A DNA stretch of 38,279 nucleotides from Ignavibacteria bacterium (GTDB taxonomy: Bacteria; Bacteroidota; Ignavibacteria; UBA10030; SZUA-254): contig JACOSX010000028.1 in NCBI GenBank assembly GCA_016178625.1, forward strand, positions 1 through 38,279. Reading direction: 5' to 3'. The notes beneath the pieces were generated by a model. The model was not told the DNA's origin. It saw only the letters and a program-made list of their open reading frames with translations, and did no database searches. The position numbers and the translations under genes were made by a program. This document shows positions 29,025 through 38,070 of the stretch, piece after piece (position 1 is the stretch's first letter; every line of letters begins with the position of its first letter).

Positions 29025-30059
29025 ATGAATACGCTAAAAGCTCTCGGATTAATATTTATCTCGTGTGTCTCAGTCACTTTGCTGAGCGCACAGCAGTTCA
29101 ACCTCGAGTTCTCCGTCGTCGGTACGGGAGGGGGCGTTACATCGATTGGCCCAGACACACTCATCCTCACGCTTGGGCAGCCGCTTGCAGGAGAGAGTTC
29201 AGCTGATTCTAATCTTAACTCGAGCGGCTTCCTTTATCAGTACAGCGGAGGACCAATCGATGCGTATGTTGGGGTCTACTCTGTTATCGATGGATGGAAC
29301 ATGGTCTCCGTGCCTCGTACGGTGAGTGACTACAGCAAGTCAGCAGTTTTTCCGTCAGCAGTCTCAAATGCATTTGCTTACGAAGGATCATACGTGATCA
29401 AGTCCACACTCGCCAACGGCGTGGGATACTGGCTGAAGTTTAGCAACAACCAGCAGGTCTCGATGACAGGCTACACACACACTCTTGATACAGTAAATGT
29501 GCAACAAGGCTGGAACATGATCGGCTCTATTTCTCAGTCAATTCTTGTAACAACGATACCTTCTATCCCATCAGGCATTGTAACCTCGAATTTCTTCGGC
29601 TATCAAGGGAGTTATATCATTAGCAGTACGATTGAACCGGGCAAAGCATATTGGGTGAAGGTGAATCAAAACGGAAAATTGATCTTGTCCTCTTCATCGA
29701 GCAACCCAAGCTCGGTACCGATCAGGATTGTTCCCACGTCAGAATTGCCGCCACCGCCGCCTGAGCGAGAAATGGCGGAAGTGAAGGAAGTGCCAAAGGA
29801 ATTTGCGCTCAGACAGAACTACCCGAATCCATTCAATCCCACGACCGTTATCCATTTCGAGCTTCCAGTTGCGAGCCACGTCTCGCTGAAGGTCTACAAC
29901 GTGCTCGGGCAGGAAGTAGCAATGTTAGTAGATGAGATGCAGGATGCCGGTTTCAAGTCAGTGCAGTGGGATGCCAGTCATACTCCAAGTGGCGTATACT
30001 TCTATCGATTAAATGCTGGCACTTTCTATGATGTGAAGAGAATGTTATTACTGCGATGA
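29025..30059 (+). CDS. Secreted protein with C-terminal T9SS type A sorting domain
   Basis: Signal peptide; C-terminus FALRQNYPNPFNPTTVIHFELPVASHVSLKVYNVLGQEVAMLVDEMQDAGFKSVQWDASHTPSGVYFYRLNAG. Confidence 0.9.
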   Translation: MNTLKALGLIFISCVSVTLLSAQQFNLEFSVVGTGGGVTSIGPDTLILTLGQPLAGESSADSNLNSSGFLYQYSGGPIDAYVGVYSVIDGWNMVSVPRTVSDYSKSAVFPSAVSNAFAYEGSYVIKSTLANGVGYWLKFSNNQQVSMTGYTHTLDTVNVQQGWNMIGSISQSILVTTIPSIPSGIVTSNFFGYQGSYIISSTIEPGKAYWVKVNQNGKLILSSSSSNPSSVPIRIVPTSELPPPPPEREMAEVKEVPKEFALRQNYPNPFNPTTVIHFELPVASHVSLKVYNVLGQEVAMLVDEMQDAGFKSVQWDASHTPSGVYFYRLNAGTFYDVKRMLLLR

Positions 30060-30075
30060 GGCTTACTCGCCTCAT
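30056..30075 (+). terminator. Hairpin at the 3' end of the T9SS-sorted gene
   Basis: ATGAGGC-TTACTC-GCCTCAT (7-bp stem) overlapping the stop codon. No clean T tract, so intrinsic terminator function is uncertain. Confidence 0.35.
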
Positions 30076-30103
30076 GCTTTCCATCCTCTGCGCCCGATGA
30101 CCC

Positions 30104-30445
30104 ATGATCATGATTGTCGACGATAACGCTGCGATGCGGGCAATAATGAAACAGTATATCCAGAGCATTAAAGTCAATCACGAATTTTACGAATGCGGTG
30201 ATGGCTTTGAAGCAGTTGATGCATTCCGGCGCCTTCACCCTGATTGGGTGCTCATGGATATCAAGATGCCAACGATGGATGGCTTGACTGCGACGAAAAC
30301 GATTCGTCAACAATTTCCCAGCGCGCGCGTTATCATCGTGACAAATTTTGATGATCCGGAATTGAGAGATGCTGCACAGAAAAGCGGTGCAACGGGATAT
30401 GTGTTAAAGGAGCGTCTGTTTGAGCTTCAGGGGTTGATGGCGTGA
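30104..30445 (+). CDS. Stand-alone receiver-domain protein
   Basis: 113 aa; IMIVDDNAAMRAIM, VLMDIKMPTMDGLTATK, VTNFDDPELRDAAQKSGATGYVLKE. No output domain before the stop. Confidence 0.88.
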   Translation: MIMIVDDNAAMRAIMKQYIQSIKVNHEFYECGDGFEAVDAFRRLHPDWVLMDIKMPTMDGLTATKTIRQQFPSARVIIVTNFDDPELRDAAQKSGATGYVLKERLFELQGLMA

Positions 30446-30506
30446 GCCAAATGTTTATCATTAACCCATTAACCAATGTTTAACCAACATCATAAGGAGT
30501 AATATC

Positions 30507-31901
30507 GTGAAACATCTTCTTGTTACAGTTGTGATCGCTTTGATCACTTTCCCGACGTTTGCTCACGCGCAGATCCCAGGGACACCGAAGAAAATATCGT
30601 ACCAGGGCGCTTTAACGTACGTCGATTCGCACGGTAAGACCAAGGCTGTCAAGAAGGGCACGTACTCCCTCACATTCCAGTTGTTTGATGATCCGACGGC
30701 AGGAAATTCTGTAGTGAGCGAAACTCGATCGGTTACATCAGACAAAAACGGAGTATACAGTGTAACCCTTGGGGAGGATGGATCCCCTCAAGGCAACCTG
30801 AACACAAACTTCGATCAGTTGCTTTGGTTAAAGGTCACCGTCAACTCGGGACCGGAGACAAAGATTACCTACCCGTTTGCGCTTCTTCGCGTGCAGTTGA
30901 CAAGTGTACCGTACAGCCTCAATAGCTCACATGCGGACACTGCAGAGTATGTAAGAAATGTTTCTTCCGGTGGCGGCACCCTGTTGGTGGACTCTTCAAA
31001 CCACTTTGTGGGAGTAAACCGCTCCCAACTCTTCGGCGATGAATTTTTTGGTGTTTTAGCCCCGGTAGCAGATGGCAGCTACGGGGGAATGTTTATTTCC
31101 ACCGGCAACTCCGACGGCTGGCCGTATTATGGATATGAAACCCGTACCAAAAGGGCCTTTACCTATCTGAACAGTCAGACCAATAACTGGCATGTGAACT
31201 TCCCTTTTGACGGCGGAGATGTTCTCACAGTCACCTCGAATGGCAGCGTTGGCATCGGCACGACGACTCCGAATCATCTACTCCGAATTGGTTCTGGCCC
31301 GTTATGGACTTCCAGTAGTTGGGGAGGGGCTCTGGAGCTGGAAAATGGAGCGGCGATTGGTTGGCATGCGAATGGGGCGGGTAACAGATTTGGAATGGGG
31401 CACACGAACAATGGATTCTATATATTTCGCACCGCCAGCGAGCCGGGAAACGCTGGAAGCCCTGCCACATACGATTTCCTGATTAATGACAACGGAAACG
31501 TCGGCATCGGGACAACGAATCCATCATCCACATTGGACGTTGCGGGAGATTTACACGTAAGCGGTAATATCATTGGCTCCACAGCCTGGACCGATCTTCC
31601 ACTACCAGCTGGGTTCGTCGGTCCTGCTCAGTATCGCAAGATTGGTGATATAGTATATCTGAGGGGCGCAATCGGTAAGGCAGATAACTCACATTTCGAT
31701 GATTTTGCAGTAATCGGTACGCTCCCAGCGGGGTTCAGACCGCCGGGGGGACGGCCTTTCGTCAGGTATTTTGCAGCGTACTATAATGATATCGCACTTC
31801 AAATAAATGACACCGGTGACCTCGTTTCGTACAACGAGTGCTTGAATTGTGGTGGCGGCACCATGTATCTTGACGGTGTCTTTTTTTCCACCACTCCCTA
31901 A
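30507..31901 (+). CDS. Secreted VGIGT-repeat protein
   Basis: 464 aa; signal peptide; PKKISYQGALTY N-terminal module, GSVGIGTTTPNHLLRIG and GNVGIGTTNPSSTLDVAGDLHVSGNI. Confidence 0.85.
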   Translation: MKHLLVTVVIALITFPTFAHAQIPGTPKKISYQGALTYVDSHGKTKAVKKGTYSLTFQLFDDPTAGNSVVSETRSVTSDKNGVYSVTLGEDGSPQGNLNTNFDQLLWLKVTVNSGPETKITYPFALLRVQLTSVPYSLNSSHADTAEYVRNVSSGGGTLLVDSSNHFVGVNRSQLFGDEFFGVLAPVADGSYGGMFISTGNSDGWPYYGYETRTKRAFTYLNSQTNNWHVNFPFDGGDVLTVTSNGSVGIGTTTPNHLLRIGSGPLWTSSSWGGALELENGAAIGWHANGAGNRFGMGHTNNGFYIFRTASEPGNAGSPATYDFLINDNGNVGIGTTNPSSTLDVAGDLHVSGNIIGSTAWTDLPLPAGFVGPAQYRKIGDIVYLRGAIGKADNSHFDDFAVIGTLPAGFRPPGGRPFVRYFAAYYNDIALQINDTGDLVSYNECLNCGGGTMYLDGVFFSTTP

Positions 31902-31918
31902 TTGAAGGAGAAGAATCT

Positions 31919-32530
31919 ATGACATGGAAAACTATAAGTAGTGTGCTCGTGATTGCAATCCTCTTGCTTTGGTCTTGCTCTATCCTTTACGGGCAGTCAT
32001 CGAGCCAGCTCGGCACTGCGACCGAGCAAGATGAGGAGGAGTTAATTCAGAGTGACTTGGAAGTTTCTGAATCAGCGAGTATACCATTCATGTACACCAT
32101 GACGAAAGGTACGTTTGAGGGGGCAGGGAGGGTACTCCTCTCCTCAAACGATGCAAGCACCGCAAGTGCGCTCGGTAGCCAAGGACAAATTGGTGTTCAA
32201 GATGAGACACCGGAGGACTACGCACTCTATTCGAACTATCCCAATCCCTTTAACCCAACGACGACCGTTCGCTTCGACTTGCCGATGAGCAGCATCGTGA
32301 CGCTGAAAGTCTATAACGTGCTCGGTCAAGAAGTTGCATCATTACTTGATCATGTGGAGATGGATGAAGGAGAACAAGAGATTGAGTTCTCCGCCGTAGG
32401 CGGATCCGCCTCAGGCGGAAATGCAAATGATCTCGCGTCAGGTGTGTACTTCTACCGTCTTGAGGCGAGGGATGTCGGTAACCGATCCAACATCTTCGTG
32501 CAAACAAAAAAAATGCTGCTTCTCAAATGA
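31919..32530 (+). CDS. Small secreted protein with T9SS type A sorting domain
   Basis: 203 aa; signal peptide; YALYSNYPNPFNPTTTVRFDLPMSSIVTLKVYNVLGQEVASLLD...LASGVYFYRLEA. Confidence 0.88.
   Translation: MTWKTISSVLVIAILLLWSCSILYGQSSSQLGTATEQDEEELIQSDLEVSESASIPFMYTMTKGTFEGAGRVLLSSNDASTASALGSQGQIGVQDETPEDYALYSNYPNPFNPTTTVRFDLPMSSIVTLKVYNVLGQEVASLLDHVEMDEGEQEIEFSAVGGSASGGNANDLASGVYFYRLEARDVGNRSNIFVQTKKMLLLK
32390..32419. repeat. Tandem pair of 15-bp palindromes inside a CDS
   Basis: TCCGCCGTAGGCGGA (32390-32404) directly followed by TCCGCCTCAGGCGGA (32405-32419). Confidence 0.85.
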
Positions 32531-32611
32531 CGCCCCGATGAAAAAGTAATCCCACCTCTTTCAAGTAGATGTGCACGTAAAGTAGACATACAAGGGAAGC
32601 AACAATAAGGG

Positions 32612-32640
32612 ATCCCGACATGCAGCACGCATGTCGGGAT
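32612..32640. terminator. Strong 12-bp hairpin, probable (bidirectional?) terminator
   Basis: ATCCCGACATGC (32612-32623) - AGCAC - GCATGTCGGGAT (32629-32640), perfect 12-bp stem after the 31919-32530 gene, followed by pyrimidine-rich TCTTCCTCTC. Confidence 0.6.
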
Positions 32641-33070
32641 TCTTCCTCTCAGAAGACTCCCAGTGGCAGGATCCCGTGGCGCACATGGATGACCAACTTA
32701 CCAGAAGTGTTATCCTGTGAGCCCGTTTTGGAATATCTCCGGTTACTTTTATTAAGTAAGTCTCCCTCTAGTAGTATGTAGCATATGCCGATAACCGAGA
32801 CCTTTTGTAGGAAGAACTGTTCGTAAAGCGAAGAAAGATCCTAAAATGTTGGAATCCTTTAAGATTGTTACCCTTTGCTCACACTGGAATTAAATAAGTA
32901 TTGTCTTTATCATTTCTGTACGTTACATTATATAATAAAAAGATTTTATCAATTATAGTGGTTATTTCTGTGGTAAAAGTATAGGGTTTCCATTGCTGTA
33001 AGATCTTTCGGGCCAAGGCAAGATTCGATTGATGTATCAGTCCGGTATTTCAATATAGGGGTACAAAGCA

Positions 33071-36000
33071 ATGAACTCTGTTCGCGAAGATGTGTTTGAG
33101 GAACCCCGTGGGCATGGGCAGGCATTATTTGATAATGCGTTAGATGCTATCTTGATCGTCGATAATGAAGCACACTGTGTGGATGCGAATCCTGCAGCAT
33201 GTGCTTTCTTAGGTTACAGCCGAGAAGAATTATTACAAATGAATGTCTGGGATATTGTTCAGATATCAAATCAAGACGCGGGGAAAAGTTGGTGGCAATC
33301 ATTTATTCAATCTGCCAGGCGAACCGGAGAATACACGGTTCTGTGTAAGAACAAAACTCCTCGTGAAGTCGAATATCGGGTGGTGGCTAATTTTGTGTCG
33401 GGTTATCATCTTTCGATACTTCACGATATCACAGAGCACAAGCAAGCCGAACGTGAGCTACGGTTGCTTGCTCAAGCGGTAGCGTCTACGAGAGATTGTT
33501 TCTGTCTGACGGATTTGAACAATAATATTCTCTTCGTGAACAAAGCTTTTTACGAAACATATGGATACACTGAAGAAGAACTCTTTGGAAAGAACGTTTC
33601 GTTTCTCCAATCGCAGAACACAAGACCGGAAGTCATTGATCAAATGATAACATCAACCATCGCCGGAGGCTGGAACGGTGAATTAATCAATTGCCGCAAG
33701 GACGGCAGCGAATTTCCTATCGAACTCTGGACATCCGTTGTGAGAGATGATTCTGGAAATCCGGTTGGGCTTGTGGGTGTTGCGCGCGACATCACCGAGC
33801 GCAAGCGCGCAGAAGAATCTTTACGTGAAAGTGAGGAACGCTACCGGGCAGTGATGCAATCTGCGAACGATGCGATTATTTCTGCCGACGACAATGGGAA
33901 GATTATTTCTTGGAATAGGGGTGCACACGTTATCTTTGGCTACACAGAAGATGAAGCGTTAGGGCAACCTCTCACCGTTCTGATGCAAGAACGCTACCAT
34001 GCTCACTATCAACAAGGGTTAGCGCGAGTGAAGTCCGGTGGCGAAGGACACGTTATTGGGAAAACGACTGAATTGTATGGTATCAGAAAAAACGGGAATG
34101 AATTCCCTCTTGATCTTTCCTTGGCGATGTGGGAGACAAAACATGGAAGGTTTTATACCGGTATTGTTCGCGACATCACCGAGCGCAAGCGTGCGGAGGA
34201 GGCATTGCGAGCATCAAAAGAGAAATACCAAACCCTTGTGGAAAACCTCAATGATGTAATCTTTACTCAAAATCTCCAGGGCATAATGACGTATATTAGT
34301 CCTGTCGTGAAACGGATTTCTCAATACACCATCGACGAGATCGTCGGACAAATGTTCACTCGATTTGTCCATCCTGACGATCTTCCTGCCGTGATCGCGA
34401 GTCGAGAGCGAACCCTCGCTGGTAAGTTAGAGCCTTTCGAGTTTCGACTGTTAGACAGAGATGGTTCTGTTCGCTGGGTTAGAACATCGAGTTGGGTAAT
34501 CCTCGAAAATAATCATCCGGTAGGTTTAATTGGAGTAATGACTGACATAACAGATCGCAAGCGGGCTGAGGAGGCATTGCAAGAAAGCGAACAACGTTTC
34601 CGGCAGTTGTCCGACGCCGCGTTTGAAGCGTTGGCCATCCACGACAAGGGAACGATCTTGGAGGTGAATGACGCGTTCTGTCGGATGTTTGGTTATGAAC
34701 GCGGGGAAGTCGTCGGCAAGTTTGCATTAGAAATGACGGCACCCGGGTATCGCGAACTGGTAAAGCAAAAGATCCTGTCGGGAGATACACGTCCTTATGA
34801 AGCTATGGCGTTGCGAAAGGATGGTACAGCTTTCTTCGTGGAAGTGGCAGGAAAACCGATTCAGTATCAGGGGCGTCTTCTCCGAGTAACAGCAATCAGC
34901 GACATCACCGATCGCAAACGGACGGAACGTCATCATGCCGCTCAGTACGATGTCACCCGTGTGTTGGCGGAATCTGCTACACTGGCCGAGGCCACGCCGT
35001 ACCTCCTTCAGGTTATCTGCGAAAATCTCAACTGGGAAATGGGCGAGCTTTGGGAGGTAGATCACAGCGCAAACGTGTTACGCTACGTCGAAACGTGGCA
35101 GGTTCCCTCACTCGACGCCAGCGAGTTCATCGCCTCTGGTCGCCAAACCACCTTCGCTCCGGGCATGGGCTTGCCTGGTCGTGTCTGGAAAACCGTCCAG
35201 CCCGTCTGGATTACCAATGGCTTAAAGGACCCGACCTTCCTCCGCGCTGCTGCTGCTGAACACGTTGGGCTTCATGCGGCTTTTGGGTTCCCCATCCTTC
35301 TGGGTGATCAAGTTCTGGGCGCGATGACGTTCTTCAGCCACGAGGTTCGCTTGCCGGACGATGATCTGCTCAAAATGATGTCGGTCATTGGCAACCAGAT
35401 CGGCCAATTTGTTGAGCGCAAGCAAGCGGAGTCCAATCTCCAGCAAGCTCACAAGCGGATGCAAGTCCTTTCAAAGCGGCTGCTGGAAGTTCAAGAGAAC
35501 GAGCGGCGTAACCTTTCCCGCGAGCTTCATGATGAGATCGGTCAAGTTCTGACGGCAATCAAGATCAACCTGACGACACTGGAGCGGTCATCGGATAAAT
35601 CTGTAATTGCAGATCGCCTGAAAGACAATGTTGATCTTATCGAGCGTGCTATTAATCAAACTCGTTCCATGTCGCTCTTATTAAGACCATCCGCCCTTGA
35701 TGATCTTGGACTTGTTGCAGCCTTGCGCTGGACTCTTAAAAATATGTCGCAATTGGCAGGTATCCAACCAAAGTTTCTCGGAAGCGACGTTACGAGGCGC
35801 TTCGACTCCAACCTTGAAACTGCGTGCTTTCGTGTCGCGCAAGAGGCCCTAACAAATGTTATACGACATGCTCATGCACGAATAGTCACACTTGAATTGA
35901 GCATTCACGACGATAAACTACATTTAATTGTACGCGACGATGGAGTGGGATTTGATGTTCAAAGGGCGCGGGCTGGAGTGTTGCATAGTCAGAATTTAGG

Positions 36001-36121
36001 TTTGATTGGAATGCAAGAGCGTGCTGTGCTAATCGGTGGTATACTTGAAATCAAATCCACCCCTGGGCACGGAACGGAAATCCATGCCCAGTTCCCCGTT
36101 GCCGGGGACAAGCACGAATAA
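33071..36121 (+). CDS. Multi-PAS / GAF / HisKA_3 / HATPase_c sensor histidine kinase
   Basis: 1016 aa; five PAS-like segments (DNALDAILIVDNEA, STRDCFCLTDLNN, MQSANDAIISADDNG, VENLNDVIFTQNLQG, SDAAFEALAIHDKG), several followed by DITERKRAEE or DITDRKRAEE; GAF-like region; RRNLSRELHDEIGQVLTAIKINL; EALTNVIRHAHA. Confidence 0.93.
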   Translation: MNSVREDVFEEPRGHGQALFDNALDAILIVDNEAHCVDANPAACAFLGYSREELLQMNVWDIVQISNQDAGKSWWQSFIQSARRTGEYTVLCKNKTPREVEYRVVANFVSGYHLSILHDITEHKQAERELRLLAQAVASTRDCFCLTDLNNNILFVNKAFYETYGYTEEELFGKNVSFLQSQNTRPEVIDQMITSTIAGGWNGELINCRKDGSEFPIELWTSVVRDDSGNPVGLVGVARDITERKRAEESLRESEERYRAVMQSANDAIISADDNGKIISWNRGAHVIFGYTEDEALGQPLTVLMQERYHAHYQQGLARVKSGGEGHVIGKTTELYGIRKNGNEFPLDLSLAMWETKHGRFYTGIVRDITERKRAEEALRASKEKYQTLVENLNDVIFTQNLQGIMTYISPVVKRISQYTIDEIVGQMFTRFVHPDDLPAVIASRERTLAGKLEPFEFRLLDRDGSVRWVRTSSWVILENNHPVGLIGVMTDITDRKRAEEALQESEQRFRQLSDAAFEALAIHDKGTILEVNDAFCRMFGYERGEVVGKFALEMTAPGYRELVKQKILSGDTRPYEAMALRKDGTAFFVEVAGKPIQYQGRLLRVTAISDITDRKRTERHHAAQYDVTRVLAESATLAEATPYLLQVICENLNWEMGELWEVDHSANVLRYVETWQVPSLDASEFIASGRQTTFAPGMGLPGRVWKTVQPVWITNGLKDPTFLRAAAAEHVGLHAAFGFPILLGDQVLGAMTFFSHEVRLPDDDLLKMMSVIGNQIGQFVERKQAESNLQQAHKRMQVLSKRLLEVQENERRNLSRELHDEIGQVLTAIKINLTTLERSSDKSVIADRLKDNVDLIERAINQTRSMSLLLRPSALDDLGLVAALRWTLKNMSQLAGIQPKFLGSDVTRRFDSNLETACFRVAQEALTNVIRHAHARIVTLELSIHDDKLHLIVRDDGVGFDVQRARAGVLHSQNLGLIGMQERAVLIGGILEIKSTPGHGTEIHAQFPVAGDKHE

Positions 36122-36139
36122 GACAACACGATTATACTA

Positions 36140-36793
36140 ATGACGACTGTTCGTATTCTTCTTGCCGATGATCACGTGCTTGTCCGAGCAGGAATTCGTT
36201 CGCTATTACAACAAATCTCGGGGGTGGAGGTAGTTGCCGAAGCAAACAACGGTCGAGAGGCATTACATCTGGTAAAAGAGCAAAGACCAAACGTCGTCTT
36301 GATGGACATTGCGATGAAGGATTTGAACGGGATAGAAACGACCTCGCGAATTACAAAAGAATTTCAGGATGTTCACGTGATCATTCTTTCGATGCACGCA
36401 AACGAAGAATATGTTTTGCAAGCATTACGAGCTGGTGCCAAAGGATACTTGTTGAAGGACGCTGTATTTCCAGAACTTGAATTTGCAATTAAAGCTGTTT
36501 CTCGTGGTGAAACATATCTCAGCCCCCCAGTCTCGCAACACGTCATTGACGCGTACAGACAACACGGTTTCGATGGAAAAGGTCCCGTGGAACAATTATC
36601 GTCACGCCAGCGCGAAGTTTTACAGCTTATAGCCGAGGGCCACACGACGAAAGAGATTGCTCTTCTGTTAAATGTAAAAACCAAAACAGTTGAATCTCAC
36701 CGCACGCAATTGATGGAACGGCTAGGAATCCACGACGTTGCCGGTCTTGTTCGGTTCGCCATCCGTATGGGGATTGTTTCACCAGAAAATTAA
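36140..36793 (+). CDS. NarL/FixJ-family response regulator
   Basis: 217 aa; ILLADDHVLVRAGIRSLLQ, LMDIAMKDLNGIET, LSSRQREVLQLIAEGHTTKEIALLLNVKTKTVESHRTQLMERLGI. Confidence 0.95.
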   Translation: MTTVRILLADDHVLVRAGIRSLLQQISGVEVVAEANNGREALHLVKEQRPNVVLMDIAMKDLNGIETTSRITKEFQDVHVIILSMHANEEYVLQALRAGAKGYLLKDAVFPELEFAIKAVSRGETYLSPPVSQHVIDAYRQHGFDGKGPVEQLSSRQREVLQLIAEGHTTKEIALLLNVKTKTVESHRTQLMERLGIHDVAGLVRFAIRMGIVSPEN

Positions 36794-37051
36794 GTTGACA
36801 TTAGTGCGCGTGATGTGACTTTAACGATGGGGCAATCTCACCCCACCCAGCTCTGGGCAGGGAAAAGTCATCTTCTTATGCCCTGATCACACCTCGAAAT
36901 TCCCTCAAACGTACTTGAAACTCGGAATCACGAAAACACCCTAAGGTATTTTCCTTTCCATTTTCGGGAATTTTCCTATTGCAAATTTCTAATTTTTATC
37001 GTAATTTATCAATAGAAAATTACAGTGGATGGTTCAAGAAAATCTATTGCT

Positions 37052-37172
37052 AGAGACTTCTGAATTATTATTAACTGTCATGTTGAGCGAAGCGAAACAT
37101 CTCATTTTTCATCTGTTTGAGACCCTTCGCTTTGCTCAGGGTGACAAAGAAAAGAATTTTTCAGAAGTCTCT
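37052..37172. repeat. Nested palindromic repeat (MITE/REP-like)
   Basis: Outer 13-bp perfect inverted repeat AGAGACTTCTGAA (37052-37064) / TTCAGAAGTCTCT (37160-37172). It encloses imperfect 28-nt arms TGTCATGTTGAGCGAAGCGAAACATCTC (37076-37103) and GAGACCCTTCGCTTTGCTCAGGGTGACA (37119-37146). Confidence 0.85.
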
Positions 37173-37203
37173 GCTAGGGCATAAATTCAAGGAAGGAGGT
37201 ATA

Positions 37204-37635
37204 GTGTTGATCAATAATTCTCAGGTCGCTTATGAGCCAGGACTCGGTCGAAGCCCCATACGCGTTTTGTTGGTAGATGATAGTACGGTACTTCTACAAT
37301 CTATTGACAAGTTTCTATCTACATTCCCATGGATTAATGTTGTTGGACATGCTCTTTCTGGAGAAGAAGCGATTAACATGGTTCAGGAAACTCAAATTGA
37401 TCTTGTGCTTATCGATATCAAAATGCCAGGAATTGGCGGGCTCGAGGCGACAAGCGTCATTAAAGCTCGGGCAAGCCCACCGCGGGTTCTTATCCTGACA
37501 CTATATAATAACCCTTCGTACCGCGAGGCAGCTCATGATGCAGGAGCAGATGGCTTCATCTTAAAGAGTTATTTTGTATCGGATTTGATTCCAATGGTGA
37601 GGGAGCTTTTTAGCATAAATGAGCATAGTGTGTAA
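37204..37635 (+). CDS. Single-domain receiver (response regulator) protein
   Basis: RVLLVDDSTVLLQSIDKFL, LVLIDIKMPGIGGLEATSVIK, ADGFILKSYF. Probable start is GTG 37204 after GGAGGT; the ORF-track N-terminus (from 37117) is translated repeat DNA. Confidence 0.85.
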   Translation: MLINNSQVAYEPGLGRSPIRVLLVDDSTVLLQSIDKFLSTFPWINVVGHALSGEEAINMVQETQIDLVLIDIKMPGIGGLEATSVIKARASPPRVLILTLYNNPSYREAAHDAGADGFILKSYFVSDLIPMVRELFSINEHSV

Positions 37636-37700
37636 TGTTGATATCATCAATGGATATAAACGTTTTGTAAAAGACAAGGTAGAGTAAAGGAGCACATCAA

Positions 37701-38070
37701 ATGGTTCCTAATGGTAGGTCATCTCGAACCGTGAAGGGGGATTTCATCTGCTGGCTGACGGTCATCCTTGTGGTGGGTTGCTTGCCTCAATCGCTCGCAA
37801 ATGCACAAGGTTCTCCGGCGGACACTCTAACAACCTCACTGCTTAAAAGCCGCTCTCTCGAAGAGTTAATGGAAATGGACATTACCTCTGTCTCGAAACG
37901 GGAAGAAAAACTTTTTACAGCAGCAGCAGCCATACACGTTATCACCCAGGAGGAAATTCGGCGATCGGGAGCAACAACACTTCCCGAAGCTTTACGACTG
38001 GCACCGAACCTTAATGTTGCCCAGGTTGATTCACGTCAATGGGCAATCAACGCACGGGGATTTAATGGAG
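37701..38070 (+). pseudogene. TonB-dependent receptor, 5' fragment disrupted by an IS
   Basis: RBS aaaggagcacatcaaATG, signal peptide, SLEELMEMDITSVSKREEKLFTAAAAIHVITQEEIRRSGATTLPEALRLAPNLNVAQVDSRQWAINARGFNG (plug domain), then abrupt change to IS terminal sequence. Confidence 0.88.

Noticed and set aside
36830-36870. GC-rich inverted repeats GGGGcaatctcaCCCC and CCCAgctcTGGG after the 36140 regulator
   Set aside because: Stems of only 4 bp and no T tract; not enough to call a terminator.
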